Notes: a model not told the origin generated them from the letters alone. DNA of 64,000 nt from Kutzneria buriramensis (GCF_003387475.1 NZ_QUNO01000006.1:248001-312000), one strand, 5' to 3'; shown: positions 24,681 through 33,899, numbered from the stretch's first letter. Numbers and translations: made by a program.

Positions 24681-25898
24681 TTACGTGGCGTTCCAGGGCG
24701 TGACGGACTCGGTGAACACCATCGCGTCGAACGCCGTAACCGGATCGATCGGCTGCTCCGCCGAGGCGCTCATGATCTTCGTGACGCCGGGCAGCGCGGC
24801 GCCGCGGAGATCGGTGAGGTGCAAGGGAAAGCCGATCCGGGACAGCACGCCGTCGATGGTGTCCTCGCCGAACGGACCGACCTCCTCGGTGAACGTCTCC
24901 ACGTGGCCGGGCGGCCCGCCGAGCAGCGGCCGGTACAGCTCCACTGTGCCGCCGCCGAAGGCGCTTCCGATGACGACGAGGTCGGACCCCAGAGTCGCGG
25001 CGAGGTGTTCGCCGACGGTGGTGAGCTTGTCGTTGATGATCGGTGGCCCCCAGTAGGGCCAGCGCTGCACGTGGCCGTTGGCGGCGCACACGACGATCCG
25101 GTCCTCGCGCCCCAGGATCCATTCGACGTTCTCGGCCATCGCGCTGTCGCGGATGTTCGCGGCCGGATACGTCCGGGTCGCGCCGTCGGCCATGGCGGCC
25201 ATGAATGCGTCCATGTGCCGCGCGGTCGCGGCGCACCGGATGGCGATCTCCGCCCGCTCGGTGCCGCCGTACGCGACACGCATGGCCTGCAATCGCGCGG
25301 CCAGGGCTGCAATGCGCGCGGTGATCTCGTGCCGCACGGCCGGATCCAACGCCATGTACGCCTGAAGCGCTGGCGCGACCCACGCAACGCCGGACCGGTC
25401 GCCGGGCAGGTAGTCGAACAGCGGCAGCAGCGAGGAGCGGACCACCTTGGCGTAGGCCGGATCGACGTCGTCGAGCAGCAGGAGGCACGCCTCGATCGCC
25501 GGCACGGTGGTGCCGCTGGAACCCGGCACATCCATTCCGTAGAACGAAACCTGATGCGCTCGCATCCAGTCGAGCTGGTCCCGCATCTCCCGGCAGCGGC
25601 CGAACCGGTAGGTGATTCCGTCGCGCAGGAGCGCATCGCGGTCGCCGGGCCCGCCGTGCACCCAGTCGTTGACGGCAAGTCCCTCGGGGAAGCCGGATTC
25701 CAGCACCATGGCGCCGAATCCCATTTCCCGTACGAGGAACCGCGTCAGCCGGTAGCGCAGCTGGTGGAACTCGTGGACCCGGTGGTGGCTCTCGCCGACG
25801 GCGACCACGCGCGCGTCGCCGACGATCTCCCGCAGCGGTTCGAGGTCGCTGAAGTCCTCGTCGGCCGGGTCGAGGGTGCGCAGTGGGTAATGACGCAT
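24681..25898 (-). CDS. Erythromycin esterase family protein
   Basis: 405 residues with VAVGESHHRVHEFHQLR at 32-48, which carries the catalytic Glu and His of the Ere/succinoglycan esterase-like family, and NGHVQRWPYWGP further on, the second conserved His region. Members open macrolide lactones or act on unknown esters; this one could be a resistance or a housekeeping enzyme. Expressed from a leaderless promoter with two palindromes directly upstream. It lies downstream of, and on the same strand as, a TetR gene. Confidence 0.85.
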   Translation of the reverse strand: MRHYPLRTLDPADEDFSDLEPLREIVGDARVVAVGESHHRVHEFHQLRYRLTRFLVREMGFGAMVLESGFPEGLAVNDWVHGGPGDRDALLRDGITYRFGRCREMRDQLDWMRAHQVSFYGMDVPGSSGTTVPAIEACLLLLDDVDPAYAKVVRSSLLPLFDYLPGDRSGVAWVAPALQAYMALDPAVRHEITARIAALAARLQAMRVAYGGTERAEIAIRCAATARHMDAFMAAMADGATRTYPAANIRDSAMAENVEWILGREDRIVVCAANGHVQRWPYWGPPIINDKLTTVGEHLAATLGSDLVVIGSAFGGGTVELYRPLLGGPPGHVETFTEEVGPFGEDTIDGVLSRIGFPLHLTDLRGAALPGVTKIMSASAEQPIDPVTAFDAMVFTESVTPWNAT

Positions 25899-25900
25899 GC

Positions 25901-25946
25901 GTCAACCATAAGTTGACTCTGACGCGACCGTCAACTGACAGTTGAC
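25901..25946 (-). promoter_or_regulatory. Leaderless promoter with two identical-geometry operators for the esterase gene
   Basis: Two dyads of form GTCAAC-N5-GTTGAC lie at 25901-25917 and 25930-25946, centres 29 bp apart. On the minus strand they overlap a TTGACG -35 box and a TATGGT -10 box 18 bp apart. The ATG at 25898 begins about 6 nt after the -10, so the transcript should be leaderless. The second dyad spans the stop codon of the TetR gene. Confidence 0.7.
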
Positions 25947-26590
25947 GCCAAGCCGGCGAGCATGGCTGCCGTCGACTCCTCCAGCCGACCGGCGAAGTCC
26001 CGGACGGTGTGGCCGAGCTCGGGCAGCTCGTCGTACAGCTGGGCCAGCACCTCGCCGGGGTGCGAGGTCTGCCAGAACGTGGCCGCGAACGCGGCGATGG
26101 CGGCGACTGCCTTGCGTCCGCCGGACTTGCCGAGGGCGGGCAGTGCGGTGCCGATGAGCTCGCTGATTTCGCCAACCCGTGAAAGCGAGGCGACCTTGAA
26201 CGCGCGCACGGATTCCAGCGATACGTTGCGTTCCAGGTTGAGCGGGGCGTGGGCGAGCAGGTCGCAGAACAGCGGCCGCTCGACCAGCGTCCGCGTGATC
26301 GTCGCGGCCACAGCGGCCGGCGTCGGCTCGGCCTCAGCCAAAGCGATGCTCAGCGCCGCGGTCCAGTCCGCCCAGCCCTCCGCGGTGAGGTGGAGGTAGA
26401 TCTCCTCGCGGGTCTCGAAGTACCGCAGTAGCGCCGACTTGTGCACGCCGACCTCGGCGGCGATGTCGCCGAGGTTGACCTCCCGAACGCCGTCGCGGGT
26501 GGCCAGCGTGCGCGCCGCTGCCAGGATCGCCTCGCGCCGCTGCTCCTTGTGCTCGGGCCGGCGGGCCCGCTGGAACTCCGATGTGACCAC
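25931..26590 (-). CDS. TetR-family regulator
   Basis: 219 residues from GTG 26590. HTH in NLGDIAAEVGVHKSALLRYF (residues about 39-58), the TetR signature, then a helical ligand domain. Divergent from the SDR gene at 26678 across a 47-bp dyad, so it probably represses both. It may also bind the dyads at 25901-25946 upstream of the esterase, but those sequences differ from the divergent operator. The ligand is unknown. Confidence 0.9.
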   Translation of the reverse strand: MVTSEFQRARRPEHKEQRREAILAAARTLATRDGVREVNLGDIAAEVGVHKSALLRYFETREEIYLHLTAEGWADWTAALSIALAEAEPTPAAVAATITRTLVERPLFCDLLAHAPLNLERNVSLESVRAFKVASLSRVGEISELIGTALPALGKSGGRKAVAAIAAFAATFWQTSHPGEVLAQLYDELPELGHTVRDFAGRLEESTAAMLAGLASTVS

Positions 26591-26598
26591 GGGAACAG

Positions 26599-26645
26599 GT
26601 TAACGCAACGCCGTTGCCTTGTTAAGAGAACGGTGTTGCGTTAAC
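26599..26645. promoter_or_regulatory. TetR operator between tetR and SDR genes
   Basis: GTTAACGCAACGCCGTT (26599-26615) and AACGGTGTTGCGTTAAC (26629-26645) are inverted with one mismatch over 17 bp, spacer 13. Inside the left arm GCAACGCCGTTGC is itself a perfect 13-bp palindrome, suggesting two TetR dimers. Confidence 0.7.
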
Positions 26646-26677
26646 GTCGGTCGCAAGACGGCGAGAGAGGTGGAGTC

Positions 26678-27505
26678 ATGGCGAAGGTGTGGCTGGTCAC
26701 GGGCGGTTCGCGGGGTCTGGGGCGGGCGATCGTCGAGGAGGCGCTGGCCGCCGGCAACCAGGTGGTGGCGACCGCTCGCAACGTCGACACGCTGAAGGAC
26801 CTCCAGGACCGCTACGGCGACCAGGTGCTGCGGTTCGGGCTGGACGTGACGGATCCCGAGCAGGCCGAGGCGGCCGTGACGGCTGCCGTGGAACGGTTCG
26901 GACGGCTGGACGTGGTGGTGAACAACGCCGGCTACGCGAACATGGCGACCGTCGAGGAAGTCGACATGGACGACTTCCGCGCCCAGGTCGAGGCGGTCTT
27001 CTTCGGCACGGTGCACGTGACCAAGGCGGCGCTGCCGGTGTTCCTGGACCAGGGCCACGGGCACTTCATCCAGGTGACGTCGATCGGAGGCCGCGGCACC
27101 GCGCCGGCGATTTCGGCGTACCAGAGCGCGAAGTTCGCCACCGAGGGCTTCTCCGGCGTCCTGAACGACGAGGTCGGGCACCTGGGCATCAAGGTGACGA
27201 TGGCCGAGCCCGGGCTGATGCGCACCGACTGGTCCGGCCCGTCGATGGTGATGCGGCCGTACCACGAGCGCTACGAGCCGGTGGTCGCCCCGCTGTTCGG
27301 GCACCTCCAGGACAGCCGCGGCCAGGAGCCGATCGATCCGGTGAAGGTCGCGCGGGTGCTGCTGGACGTCGCCGAGATGGACGAGCCGCCGCTGCACCTG
27401 GTGCTGGGCAAGGACGCGGTGGCGCGGATCAAGACCGGCATGGAGCGCCAACTGGCGGAGGACGTCCGCTGGGCGGAGCTCGGGCGGTCCGTGGACTTCG
27501 TGTAG
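26678..27505 (+). CDS. Short-chain dehydrogenase/reductase
   Basis: 275 residues of classical SDR type. NADP-binding TGGSRGLG at 8-15, NNAG near residue 90, and catalytic S...YQSAK about residues 140-155. Arg 12 in the first motif favours NADPH. ATG with AGAGAGG upstream. Divergent from and probably repressed by the TetR gene. Substrate unknown; such TetR/SDR pairs are often detoxification modules. Confidence 0.92.
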   Translation: MAKVWLVTGGSRGLGRAIVEEALAAGNQVVATARNVDTLKDLQDRYGDQVLRFGLDVTDPEQAEAAVTAAVERFGRLDVVVNNAGYANMATVEEVDMDDFRAQVEAVFFGTVHVTKAALPVFLDQGHGHFIQVTSIGGRGTAPAISAYQSAKFATEGFSGVLNDEVGHLGIKVTMAEPGLMRTDWSGPSMVMRPYHERYEPVVAPLFGHLQDSRGQEPIDPVKVARVLLDVAEMDEPPLHLVLGKDAVARIKTGMERQLAEDVRWAELGRSVDFV

Positions 27506-27526
27506 CCGTGTCCGCGAATGTGGTAG

Positions 27527-30500
27527 ATGAGGATCGTGCGGATCAGGCTGCTGGGGACGGTCGAGGTCGAGGTGGGCGGCGTGACCGTCCAGCTTGGACC
27601 GCGGCAGCGCCGACTGGTGCTCGGGGTGTTGGCCTGGCACGCGAACCGACCGGTGTCGATCGACCAGCTGATCGCGGTGGTGTGGCCGGAAGATCCGCCG
27701 CGGTCGGCGGCCCACGCTGTGCGGGTGGCGGTGTCGCAGCTGCGGTCCCAGGTGGCGATCGAGACGCACGGCTCCGGATACCTGCTTCCCATCGATCCGA
27801 TGCTGGTGGACGCGCACCAGTTCACGGCGTTGGTGAGCCAGTCTCGCACCGTCGATGACGCCGAGCGGCTGGCGTTGCTCGACGAGGCGCTGGCCCTGTG
27901 GAACGGGCCGCCGCTGGGCGATGGGACCTTCGGCGCGGGGATCGAGGAGACCCGGCTCGGGGCCGTCGAGGATCGGTTGGACGTGCTGCTACGGCTGGGT
28001 CGTCACCGGGACGTCATCGACGAGCTGCTGGTCCTCGTCGACGCCAATCCGACCCGGGAGCGGCTGGTCGGCCAGCTGATGCTCGCCCTGTACCGGAGCG
28101 GGCAGGCGAGCCGGGCGCTGGAGGTCTTCCGGCGCACCCGGGAGCACCTGGCCGAGGAGCTGGGCATCGACCCCGGCAGCGATCTCCAACGGCTCGAGCT
28201 GGCGATTCTGCGCAACGAGGGGCTGGATCCGGTCGCCGCGCCGGAGCTGGTCGGGCGGCGGCACGAGCTGGCGCAGCTGACCGGCAACGGTGTGGTGCTG
28301 GTAGAAGGCCCAGCCGGGATCGGCAAGACCGCGTTGCTGGACGAGTTCGCCCGGCGCCTGGCGCGGTCGGTGCTGCGCGGTCGCGGCGTGACCGATGAGG
28401 GCGCGCCGGCGTACTGGCCGTGGCGGCAGGTGTTCCGGCAGTGGCTGGACTCCGCCGGGTCGGATGCCGCGCGCGTGCTCGGTGACGCCGCCGACCGGGT
28501 CGCGCGGATCATCCCGGAGTTCGGCGACCCTGCCGACCTGTCCGCCGAGGAACGGTTCGTGCTGTTCGACCAGGTCACGGCCGTGGTACGGCGGATGGCC
28601 GCCGGCGGGCTGGTGATCGTCATCGACGACCTGCACTGGGCGGATCCGGCGTCGCTGCTGCTGTTCAGCCACCTCGCCCGTGGCGTCGGGGGCGTCCCGC
28701 TGCTGCTGGTCGGCGCGTTCCGGCCCTATGAGCTGCGGCAGGCCCCGCGCGGCGAGGAGACCCTGGCGGAGATCACCCGTCAGGGCGCCCGGCGGCTGGA
28801 GCTGTCCGGGTTGTCGGTCGAGGAGGTGGCGGAGCAGCTGTCCGCCGAGCTCGGGCGGCCCTGCGACGTCGAGGAGGCGGCGACCGTCGCGCGGCGGACC
28901 GGCGGCAATCCGCTGTTCGTACGGGAGATCGGCCGGCTGCGGCGCACCGATCCGAAGGCGTCGATCACGCACGTGCCCACCGGCGCTCGCGACGCGATCC
29001 GGCAGTACCTGAGCGTGTTGTCGTCGCCGTGTCGGGCGCTGCTGTCGGCGGCGTCGGTGCTGTCGGTGGACATCGACCCCGTGACGCTCGCCGCGGTGGC
29101 GTCGACGTCGGTCGAAGACGTTCTGGACGCACTGGGCGAGGCCGTCGCCGCATCGGTGGTCGTGCGGAACCGCTTCGCGCACGATCTCGTGCGGGACAGC
29201 CTGATGCTGGATCTCACGCCGGCCGAGCGAGGACGCATTCACCTACGTGCCGCCGAATACCTCGAAAGCGGGACCGGGCATCTCGCCCAGATCGCCCACC
29301 ACCGGCTGGCGGCGCTGCCGCTCGGTTCCCCTGCGGCGGCACGGGAAGCCGCCGTTCGGGCCGCCGAGCTCGCGATGAGCCAACTCGCGTACGAGGACGC
29401 CGTGCGGCTGTACGACCAGGCGCTGGCCGGGCCTCCCGACCTCGACCTGCTGATCGGCAAGGCGACCGCGCAGTACCTCGCGTACGACGTCGAGCCGGCC
29501 CGGCGCACCTGCGAGGAGGCGGCCGACCTAGCGCAGCGTGCCGGCGACGCCGTCGGGCTGGCGCATGCCGCGCTCGTGATGCCGGACCAGGCCGATCCGA
29601 CCTGGTTGGGCACGATCTTGCCGTGGTGTGACGAGGCGCTGGCCGGCCTGCCGGCGGGTGACGGCATCCTGCGCGCCAAGCTCCTCGCGCTGCGGGTGAC
29701 GATGCACACCGCTCTCGGCGAGACCGCCGACGCGCATCGGCTGAGCGACATGTGTCTGGCGATGGCCGAACGGCTGGACGACGTGGTGACTCTCGTCGCC
29801 GCGTTGCGGGCGCGCCAGCACGCCAATTCCGGTCCCGACGGCAACCACCAGCGGCTCGCGCTCGGCGACCGCATGCTGCGCCTCGGCGATTCCGCCGCGA
29901 TGTGGGGGCATCTCTGGCGGTTCGACGCCCTCATGCAACTCGGGCGCGTGGTGGATGCGGATCTGGAGCTCGACCTTCTCGAGCCGGTCGTCGCGCGGCT
30001 CGACAGTCCGCTCGCGCACTGGCACCTGCACCGCAGCCGCGCCGCGATCCTCCAGGGGCGCGGCCGGTTCGCCGACGCCAACCGCGCGCTGGACCAGGCC
30101 CGGCGGCTCGCCGAGCTCGGCAACAACCCGTACGGCGTCGCCGCCACCGAACTCAGCCGCGCCTTCATCAACGCCGTCACCAGCTCCAACGTCAGCCCGG
30201 AGACCGCCGCGGTGCTGCGGCGCGGGTTCGGGCCGTCGCCGCTGTCCCGGGTCGCCCTGGCCACGATGTACGTGGCCGTCGAGGACTTCGACCGTGCGCG
30301 GGAGATCTACCGGACACTGCCGCCGTTGGCATCGCTCACGCTGCCGGCGTGGTACCAGCTCAGCACGCGGTTCCAGTACGCCCGGATCACCGCCGCGCTG
30401 GGGGACGCTGAAGCTGCTGCCGTCGCGTACGACCAGCTGCTGCCGCATGCCCACCTGCACCTCACCACCGGCGCCGGCGTGACCCTGACCGCCGGCTCGG

Positions 30501-30751
30501 TGCACTTCTGCCTCGGCGTCACCGCCGCCGTCTGCGGCCGGTTCGACGCCGCCGTGGACCACCTGCGGACGGCGATCACCGTGAACGACGAGGCGGGTCT
30601 GGATCCCTTTGCCGCCGAGGCCCGCTACCGGCTCGCCCTTCTCGTGCGGGACCGGCGCGAGGCGCTGACCGCCCATGCCACCGCCGTACGCCTTGGCATG
30701 CCGCGGCTCCGTGCCCAGACCGAAGCCCTGATAGGGGATCTCGATGCGTGA
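27527..30751 (+). CDS. SARP/AfsR-type regulator: winged helix-BTAD-AAA ATPase-helical repeats
   Basis: 1074 residues. An OmpR-like winged helix (about 1-95), then a bacterial transcriptional activation domain (to about 240), then an ATPase with Walker A EGPAGIGKT (260-268) and Walker B IVIDDLHWAD (D367, D368), then a long TPR-like helical region. Proteins of this build activate secondary-metabolism or stress genes. The start is ATG 27527 or GTG 27536; the second has GAGGA nearby. The last 8 bp overlap the following kinase gene, so the two are coupled. The target genes are not obvious in the window. Confidence 0.9.
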   Translation: MRIVRIRLLGTVEVEVGGVTVQLGPRQRRLVLGVLAWHANRPVSIDQLIAVVWPEDPPRSAAHAVRVAVSQLRSQVAIETHGSGYLLPIDPMLVDAHQFTALVSQSRTVDDAERLALLDEALALWNGPPLGDGTFGAGIEETRLGAVEDRLDVLLRLGRHRDVIDELLVLVDANPTRERLVGQLMLALYRSGQASRALEVFRRTREHLAEELGIDPGSDLQRLELAILRNEGLDPVAAPELVGRRHELAQLTGNGVVLVEGPAGIGKTALLDEFARRLARSVLRGRGVTDEGAPAYWPWRQVFRQWLDSAGSDAARVLGDAADRVARIIPEFGDPADLSAEERFVLFDQVTAVVRRMAAGGLVIVIDDLHWADPASLLLFSHLARGVGGVPLLLVGAFRPYELRQAPRGEETLAEITRQGARRLELSGLSVEEVAEQLSAELGRPCDVEEAATVARRTGGNPLFVREIGRLRRTDPKASITHVPTGARDAIRQYLSVLSSPCRALLSAASVLSVDIDPVTLAAVASTSVEDVLDALGEAVAASVVVRNRFAHDLVRDSLMLDLTPAERGRIHLRAAEYLESGTGHLAQIAHHRLAALPLGSPAAAREAAVRAAELAMSQLAYEDAVRLYDQALAGPPDLDLLIGKATAQYLAYDVEPARRTCEEAADLAQRAGDAVGLAHAALVMPDQADPTWLGTILPWCDEALAGLPAGDGILRAKLLALRVTMHTALGETADAHRLSDMCLAMAERLDDVVTLVAALRARQHANSGPDGNHQRLALGDRMLRLGDSAAMWGHLWRFDALMQLGRVVDADLELDLLEPVVARLDSPLAHWHLHRSRAAILQGRGRFADANRALDQARRLAELGNNPYGVAATELSRAFINAVTSSNVSPETAAVLRRGFGPSPLSRVALATMYVAVEDFDRAREIYRTLPPLASLTLPAWYQLSTRFQYARITAALGDAEAAAVAYDQLLPHAHLHLTTGAGVTLTAGSVHFCLGVTAAVCGRFDAAVDHLRTAITVNDEAGLDPFAAEARYRLALLVRDRREALTAHATAVRLGMPRLRAQTEALIGDLDA

Positions 30752-31574
30752 ACTGCTCGACGTCGCGGCGGCCGTGCTGCCGGGCGAGGACCTGCGCGGC
30801 GCGACCTTCGCCCAAGGCGGTTCCCACGACGTGGTGCTGCTGCCCGGCGTCGCAGTGGTTCGCATCGCCCGCAAGCCGTCGGCAGTGGAGGCCTTGCCGC
30901 GACGCGTCGAGCTCCTGCAACGGTTACAGGACTTCCCCTTCGCGGTGCCGAGGCCACTCACCGACGTGATGCAGGTGGGCGACTACACGGCCGTTGCTCT
31001 GTCCTGGCTGCCGGGACGCCCCCTTCCTCGGGGTGCCGCCGTCGAGCCGGCGGAACTCTCCGGGCTCCTGGATGCGTTGCGCGAAGTGGACTGTTCGGGG
31101 CTGCCGCTCAGCGAGCCGCACGCGTATGCCGGCGGCACCCGTTGGGCGGAGGTCCTTCAGCTGGACGTGATTCCCCGCCTGCCCGCCGACTGGCGTGATG
31201 AGGCCCGTCGACGGGTCGACGCCGCGTTGGCGCTGCCCGACGTGCGGCCCTCGCTCGTGCACGGCGACCTGGCCGGCGAGAACATGCACTGGGCGGACGG
31301 CCGCCTGATCGGTGTGCTCGACTGGGATCTGGCCCAGCCCTCCGATCCGGCCGTCGACGCCGCCTGTCTGGCCTGGTACGGCTGGGACACGCTGGTGGCC
31401 GCCGTGGACGAAACCACGATGCACCGCGCGCGGACCTGGTACGGCACCTTCGGCCTGGAGCAGATCGCCTTCGCCGTGCTCAACGGCGAGTCGGAGGAGG
31501 CAATCGCGAAGCGGTGCGAGACGATCACGGCCTGGCTGGGGCGTTCGGCGAAAATCCTTTCCAGCAGCGGATGA
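30744..31574 (+). CDS. Aminoglycoside-phosphotransferase-like kinase
   Basis: 276 residues of the APH/protein-kinase-like fold. Catalytic loop VHGDLAGENMHW (H173, D175, N180) and the metal-binding GVLDWDLA about 20 residues later are intact. It could phosphorylate an aminoglycoside, another small molecule or a metabolite. Translational overlap with the SARP regulator suggests a common function, perhaps modifying its ligand, but this is inference. Starts at ATG 30744 with GGGGA upstream. Confidence 0.88.
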   Translation: MRELLDVAAAVLPGEDLRGATFAQGGSHDVVLLPGVAVVRIARKPSAVEALPRRVELLQRLQDFPFAVPRPLTDVMQVGDYTAVALSWLPGRPLPRGAAVEPAELSGLLDALREVDCSGLPLSEPHAYAGGTRWAEVLQLDVIPRLPADWRDEARRRVDAALALPDVRPSLVHGDLAGENMHWADGRLIGVLDWDLAQPSDPAVDAACLAWYGWDTLVAAVDETTMHRARTWYGTFGLEQIAFAVLNGESEEAIAKRCETITAWLGRSAKILSSSG

Positions 31575-31614
31575 GCGGTCGCTACTGTGCGCGGACCCGA
31601 TGAAGGAGGCCGTC

Positions 31615-31855
31615 ATGGCACGCGACGAGTTCGAGGTGTTGTTTTGAGCGGACCAGCAAGCGCCGCAGGGGGTTCCCTCTAGCGAGGCCCGCGTCAAGCG
31701 CGGCGAGCGCGTGGTGGGGGAGGACACGGAGCTGCTCGAGAAGCTGGGCGGCGGCGACCCGTGCCCATGCGGCTCCGGGCGGAGGTTTTCGCCGGTGCTG
31801 CCGGCCGAGCGGCCGGTTCGACGACACGCTCGGCGACTACTACGTCCGTGACTGA
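31615..31855 (+). pseudogene. Small SEC-C motif protein broken by a nonsense codon and a frameshift
   Basis: ATG 31615 reads MARDEFEVLF, then TGA (31645-31647), then continues in the same frame through [17 protein letters not shown] to [11 protein letters not shown]. One extra T in the TTTT run at 31786-31789 shifts the frame, after which [21 protein letters not shown] and a stop follow. Undoing both lesions gives an 80-residue protein with the CPCGSG...CC zinc site of SEC-C domains; Trp is the natural residue at the TGA. Either a recent pseudogene or sequencing errors. Confidence 0.7.
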
Positions 31856-31857
31856 GG

Positions 31858-32718
31858 TCAGACCTGGTCCCGCCAGCTGTGTTCGGGCTCGTACCCGAGC
31901 AGCCGACGGGCCTTGTCGATGCACAGCAGCGTCTCGAACCGGCCAAGTTCGCGGCGGACGGGGACGTCGGGGTGGACCCGCGCGGCGAGGTCGGCGCTGC
32001 TGGTGGTGGCCATGACGGTGTCGGCGTTGGCGATGATGAAGACCTCCGCGCCGACGCCGTCGTACTCCAGGGCCTTGCGGACGGCCTGGGCCCCGTCGCG
32101 GGCGTCGATGTAGCCCCAGAGGTTCCACATGCGCAGCGCGGGGTCGGCGTCGAAGCCGGGGAAGGCGGCGTAGTCGGCGGGCTCCATGACGTTGGAGAAC
32201 CGCAGGCCGATCATCTTCAGCCGCGGGTCCCAGCGGCAGAACTGGGCGGCGACCTGCTCGTCGACGTGCTTGCCGAGGGAGTACGAGGAGTTCGGACGGG
32301 CGGGGTACTCCTCGTCCACGGGCAGGTAGGGCGGCGCCTCGTCGAACGGCAGGCCGAGGACGGTCTCGCTGGAGGCCCACACGACGTTGCGGATGCCGGC
32401 CTGTCGCGCGGCGGCGAAGACGTTGTACGAGGCGGTGACGTTGTTGGCGTACGTGACGGGGTTGGGCCGCAGCCCGGGTGCCGGGATGGCGGCGAGGTGC
32501 ACCACGGCGTCCACACGGGAGTACCGGTCGTCGACGGCGGTCAGCGCCGACACGGTCTGCCCGTAGTCGGTGAGGTCGACCTGCAGGTATGGGGCGACGG
32601 GGTCGGGCGACGGCGCCCGATCTACGTTGACCACGTCCCAGCCGGACTCCACCAGGTGGGCGACGACGGCGCGGCCCAGCTTGCCGCTGCCGCCGGTGAC
32701 TACAACACGCTGATCCAT
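31858..32718 (-). CDS. NAD-dependent epimerase/dehydratase family protein
   Basis: 286 residues from ATG 32718 (a longer start at 32742 would add eight residues before the Rossmann strand). VVVTGGSGKLGRAVV at 5-19 is the extended-SDR nucleotide site, and Tyr-x-x-x-Lys appears as YSLGK. It probably acts on a nucleotide sugar or a related polyol. No sugar genes are adjacent, so the substrate is open. Convergent with the broken SEC-C gene, 2 bp apart. Confidence 0.88.
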   Translation of the reverse strand: MDQRVVVTGGSGKLGRAVVAHLVESGWDVVNVDRAPSPDPVAPYLQVDLTDYGQTVSALTAVDDRYSRVDAVVHLAAIPAPGLRPNPVTYANNVTASYNVFAAARQAGIRNVVWASSETVLGLPFDEAPPYLPVDEEYPARPNSSYSLGKHVDEQVAAQFCRWDPRLKMIGLRFSNVMEPADYAAFPGFDADPALRMWNLWGYIDARDGAQAVRKALEYDGVGAEVFIIANADTVMATTSSADLAARVHPDVPVRRELGRFETLLCIDKARRLLGYEPEHSWRDQV

Positions 32719-32768
32719 GCCGACAGTATCGCCGCAGGTCACACGATCGGCTGCCGAGACCTAATCCT

Positions 32769-32799
32769 TTGAGTCTCCAGTGGCTGGAGGCTCTAGCTT
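32769..32799 (+). promoter_or_regulatory. MerR-type promoter (19-bp spacer), leaderless
   Basis: TTGAGT (32769-32774), a 19-bp spacer and TAGCTT (32794-32799). The spacer region carries the dyad GAGTCTCCAG-TGG-CTGGAGGCTC (one mismatch). The over-long 19-bp spacer with a central dyad is the hallmark of MerR-activated promoters. The ATG of the next gene is 7 nt after the -10, so the transcript should lack a leader. Confidence 0.75.
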
Positions 32800-32806
32800 T
32801 CCGGAC

Positions 32807-33748
32807 ATGACGATCACCGTCCTGGACACCCATTCGGCCATGCGGGACGTGCTGCGGGCGCCGCGCGCGGAACGGCCCGAGCTGCTGCGCGCCATGCTGG
32901 AGCCGGCCAAGGGCATGTACCGGTACTTCCCGGGCGAGGTCGACCTGGTCGCGATGCACGCCATGGGCTCCGGCTTCCCGCTCGACCGTGACGAGGACCG
33001 CTGCCTGGAGGCGTTGGAGCGCCTGCGCGCGGCGGACGCGTGGCGTCGCATTCAGCTCGCGCTGGACAACGCGGTCGAGGTGCAGGTGGAGGCGACGCCG
33101 CAGATCACGGTGCCGGACATCACGGTGCTGCTGGTGCTCGGCGATCCCGCCGACGAGCACTACATGACCACCAGCCTGGGCATGGTGGCGAACGGCAGCG
33201 TCTCCGGCTACATCTACCTGAACATCTGGCCGTACGAGGAGAACCTGGCGCGGCTGGAGCCGACGGCGGTGCACGAGCTGAACCACAACCTGCGCTACAG
33301 CCCGGGGAATGTGGTCTGGAACCCGGCGACGGTGACGGTGGGGGAGCAGGTTGTGTCGGAGGGCCTAGCCGACGCCTTCGCCCGGCAGTTGTACGGGGAC
33401 CTCGGCTACGCCCGTGTCGGCTTGCCGCACCTGCACGACGATGCCGTGTTCGCCAAGGTCCTCACCGGCCTCGACATAACCGGCATGCAGAACTTCACCG
33501 CCTGGGTGCACGGCGACGCGCATGCCCTCCGCTACGGCGCGACGCCCGTCGGGCTCCCCACTGGCGCCGGCTACGCCGCCGGCAACCGACTCGTCGACGC
33601 TTACCTGGCCGCCACCGGCCAAACCGCCGCCCAGGCCCTCCTCGCCCCCGCCGCCGACGTCATCAACCCCCGCGAGTCGCGCGCGAGGTCGCGGCGGGTT
33701 CTGGACCGCGGGCTCAGCTCGATCGAGTCTGTTCATCGATCGAGCTGA
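32807..33748 (+). CDS. DUF2268-family putative zinc protease
   Basis: 313 residues. The HELNH motif (H156, E157, H160) is a zincin site, and SEGLADAFARQ about 35 residues later supplies the usual third ligand Glu, as in DUF2268 proteins (cytoplasmic, often next to MerR regulators). No signal peptide. ATG 32807 is supported by the MerR-type promoter placing the transcript start at or beside it. The regulator itself is not adjacent. Substrate unknown. Confidence 0.85.
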   Translation: MTITVLDTHSAMRDVLRAPRAERPELLRAMLEPAKGMYRYFPGEVDLVAMHAMGSGFPLDRDEDRCLEALERLRAADAWRRIQLALDNAVEVQVEATPQITVPDITVLLVLGDPADEHYMTTSLGMVANGSVSGYIYLNIWPYEENLARLEPTAVHELNHNLRYSPGNVVWNPATVTVGEQVVSEGLADAFARQLYGDLGYARVGLPHLHDDAVFAKVLTGLDITGMQNFTAWVHGDAHALRYGATPVGLPTGAGYAAGNRLVDAYLAATGQTAAQALLAPAADVINPRESRARSRRVLDRGLSSIESVHRSS

Positions 33749-33899
33749 GCCAAGGGAAGAGGCCGGCTTGGAAGCCGCGCGGAACGCGCGGCGCAAGCCC
33801 TGTCACACCGAAGGTAGGTTCCAGGCAGATCCGAGCCTTGAGTCTCGTTTCTGCCTCAAAGCGCATTTCGTTCTGCCCCAGAGCGCGACTCGCGGGGGT

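Noticed and set aside
31645-31647. In-frame TGA as a selenocysteine codon
   Set aside because: The residue is most simply a mutated Trp codon, a second lesion (frameshift) is present in the same gene, and no selenocysteine genes are visible.
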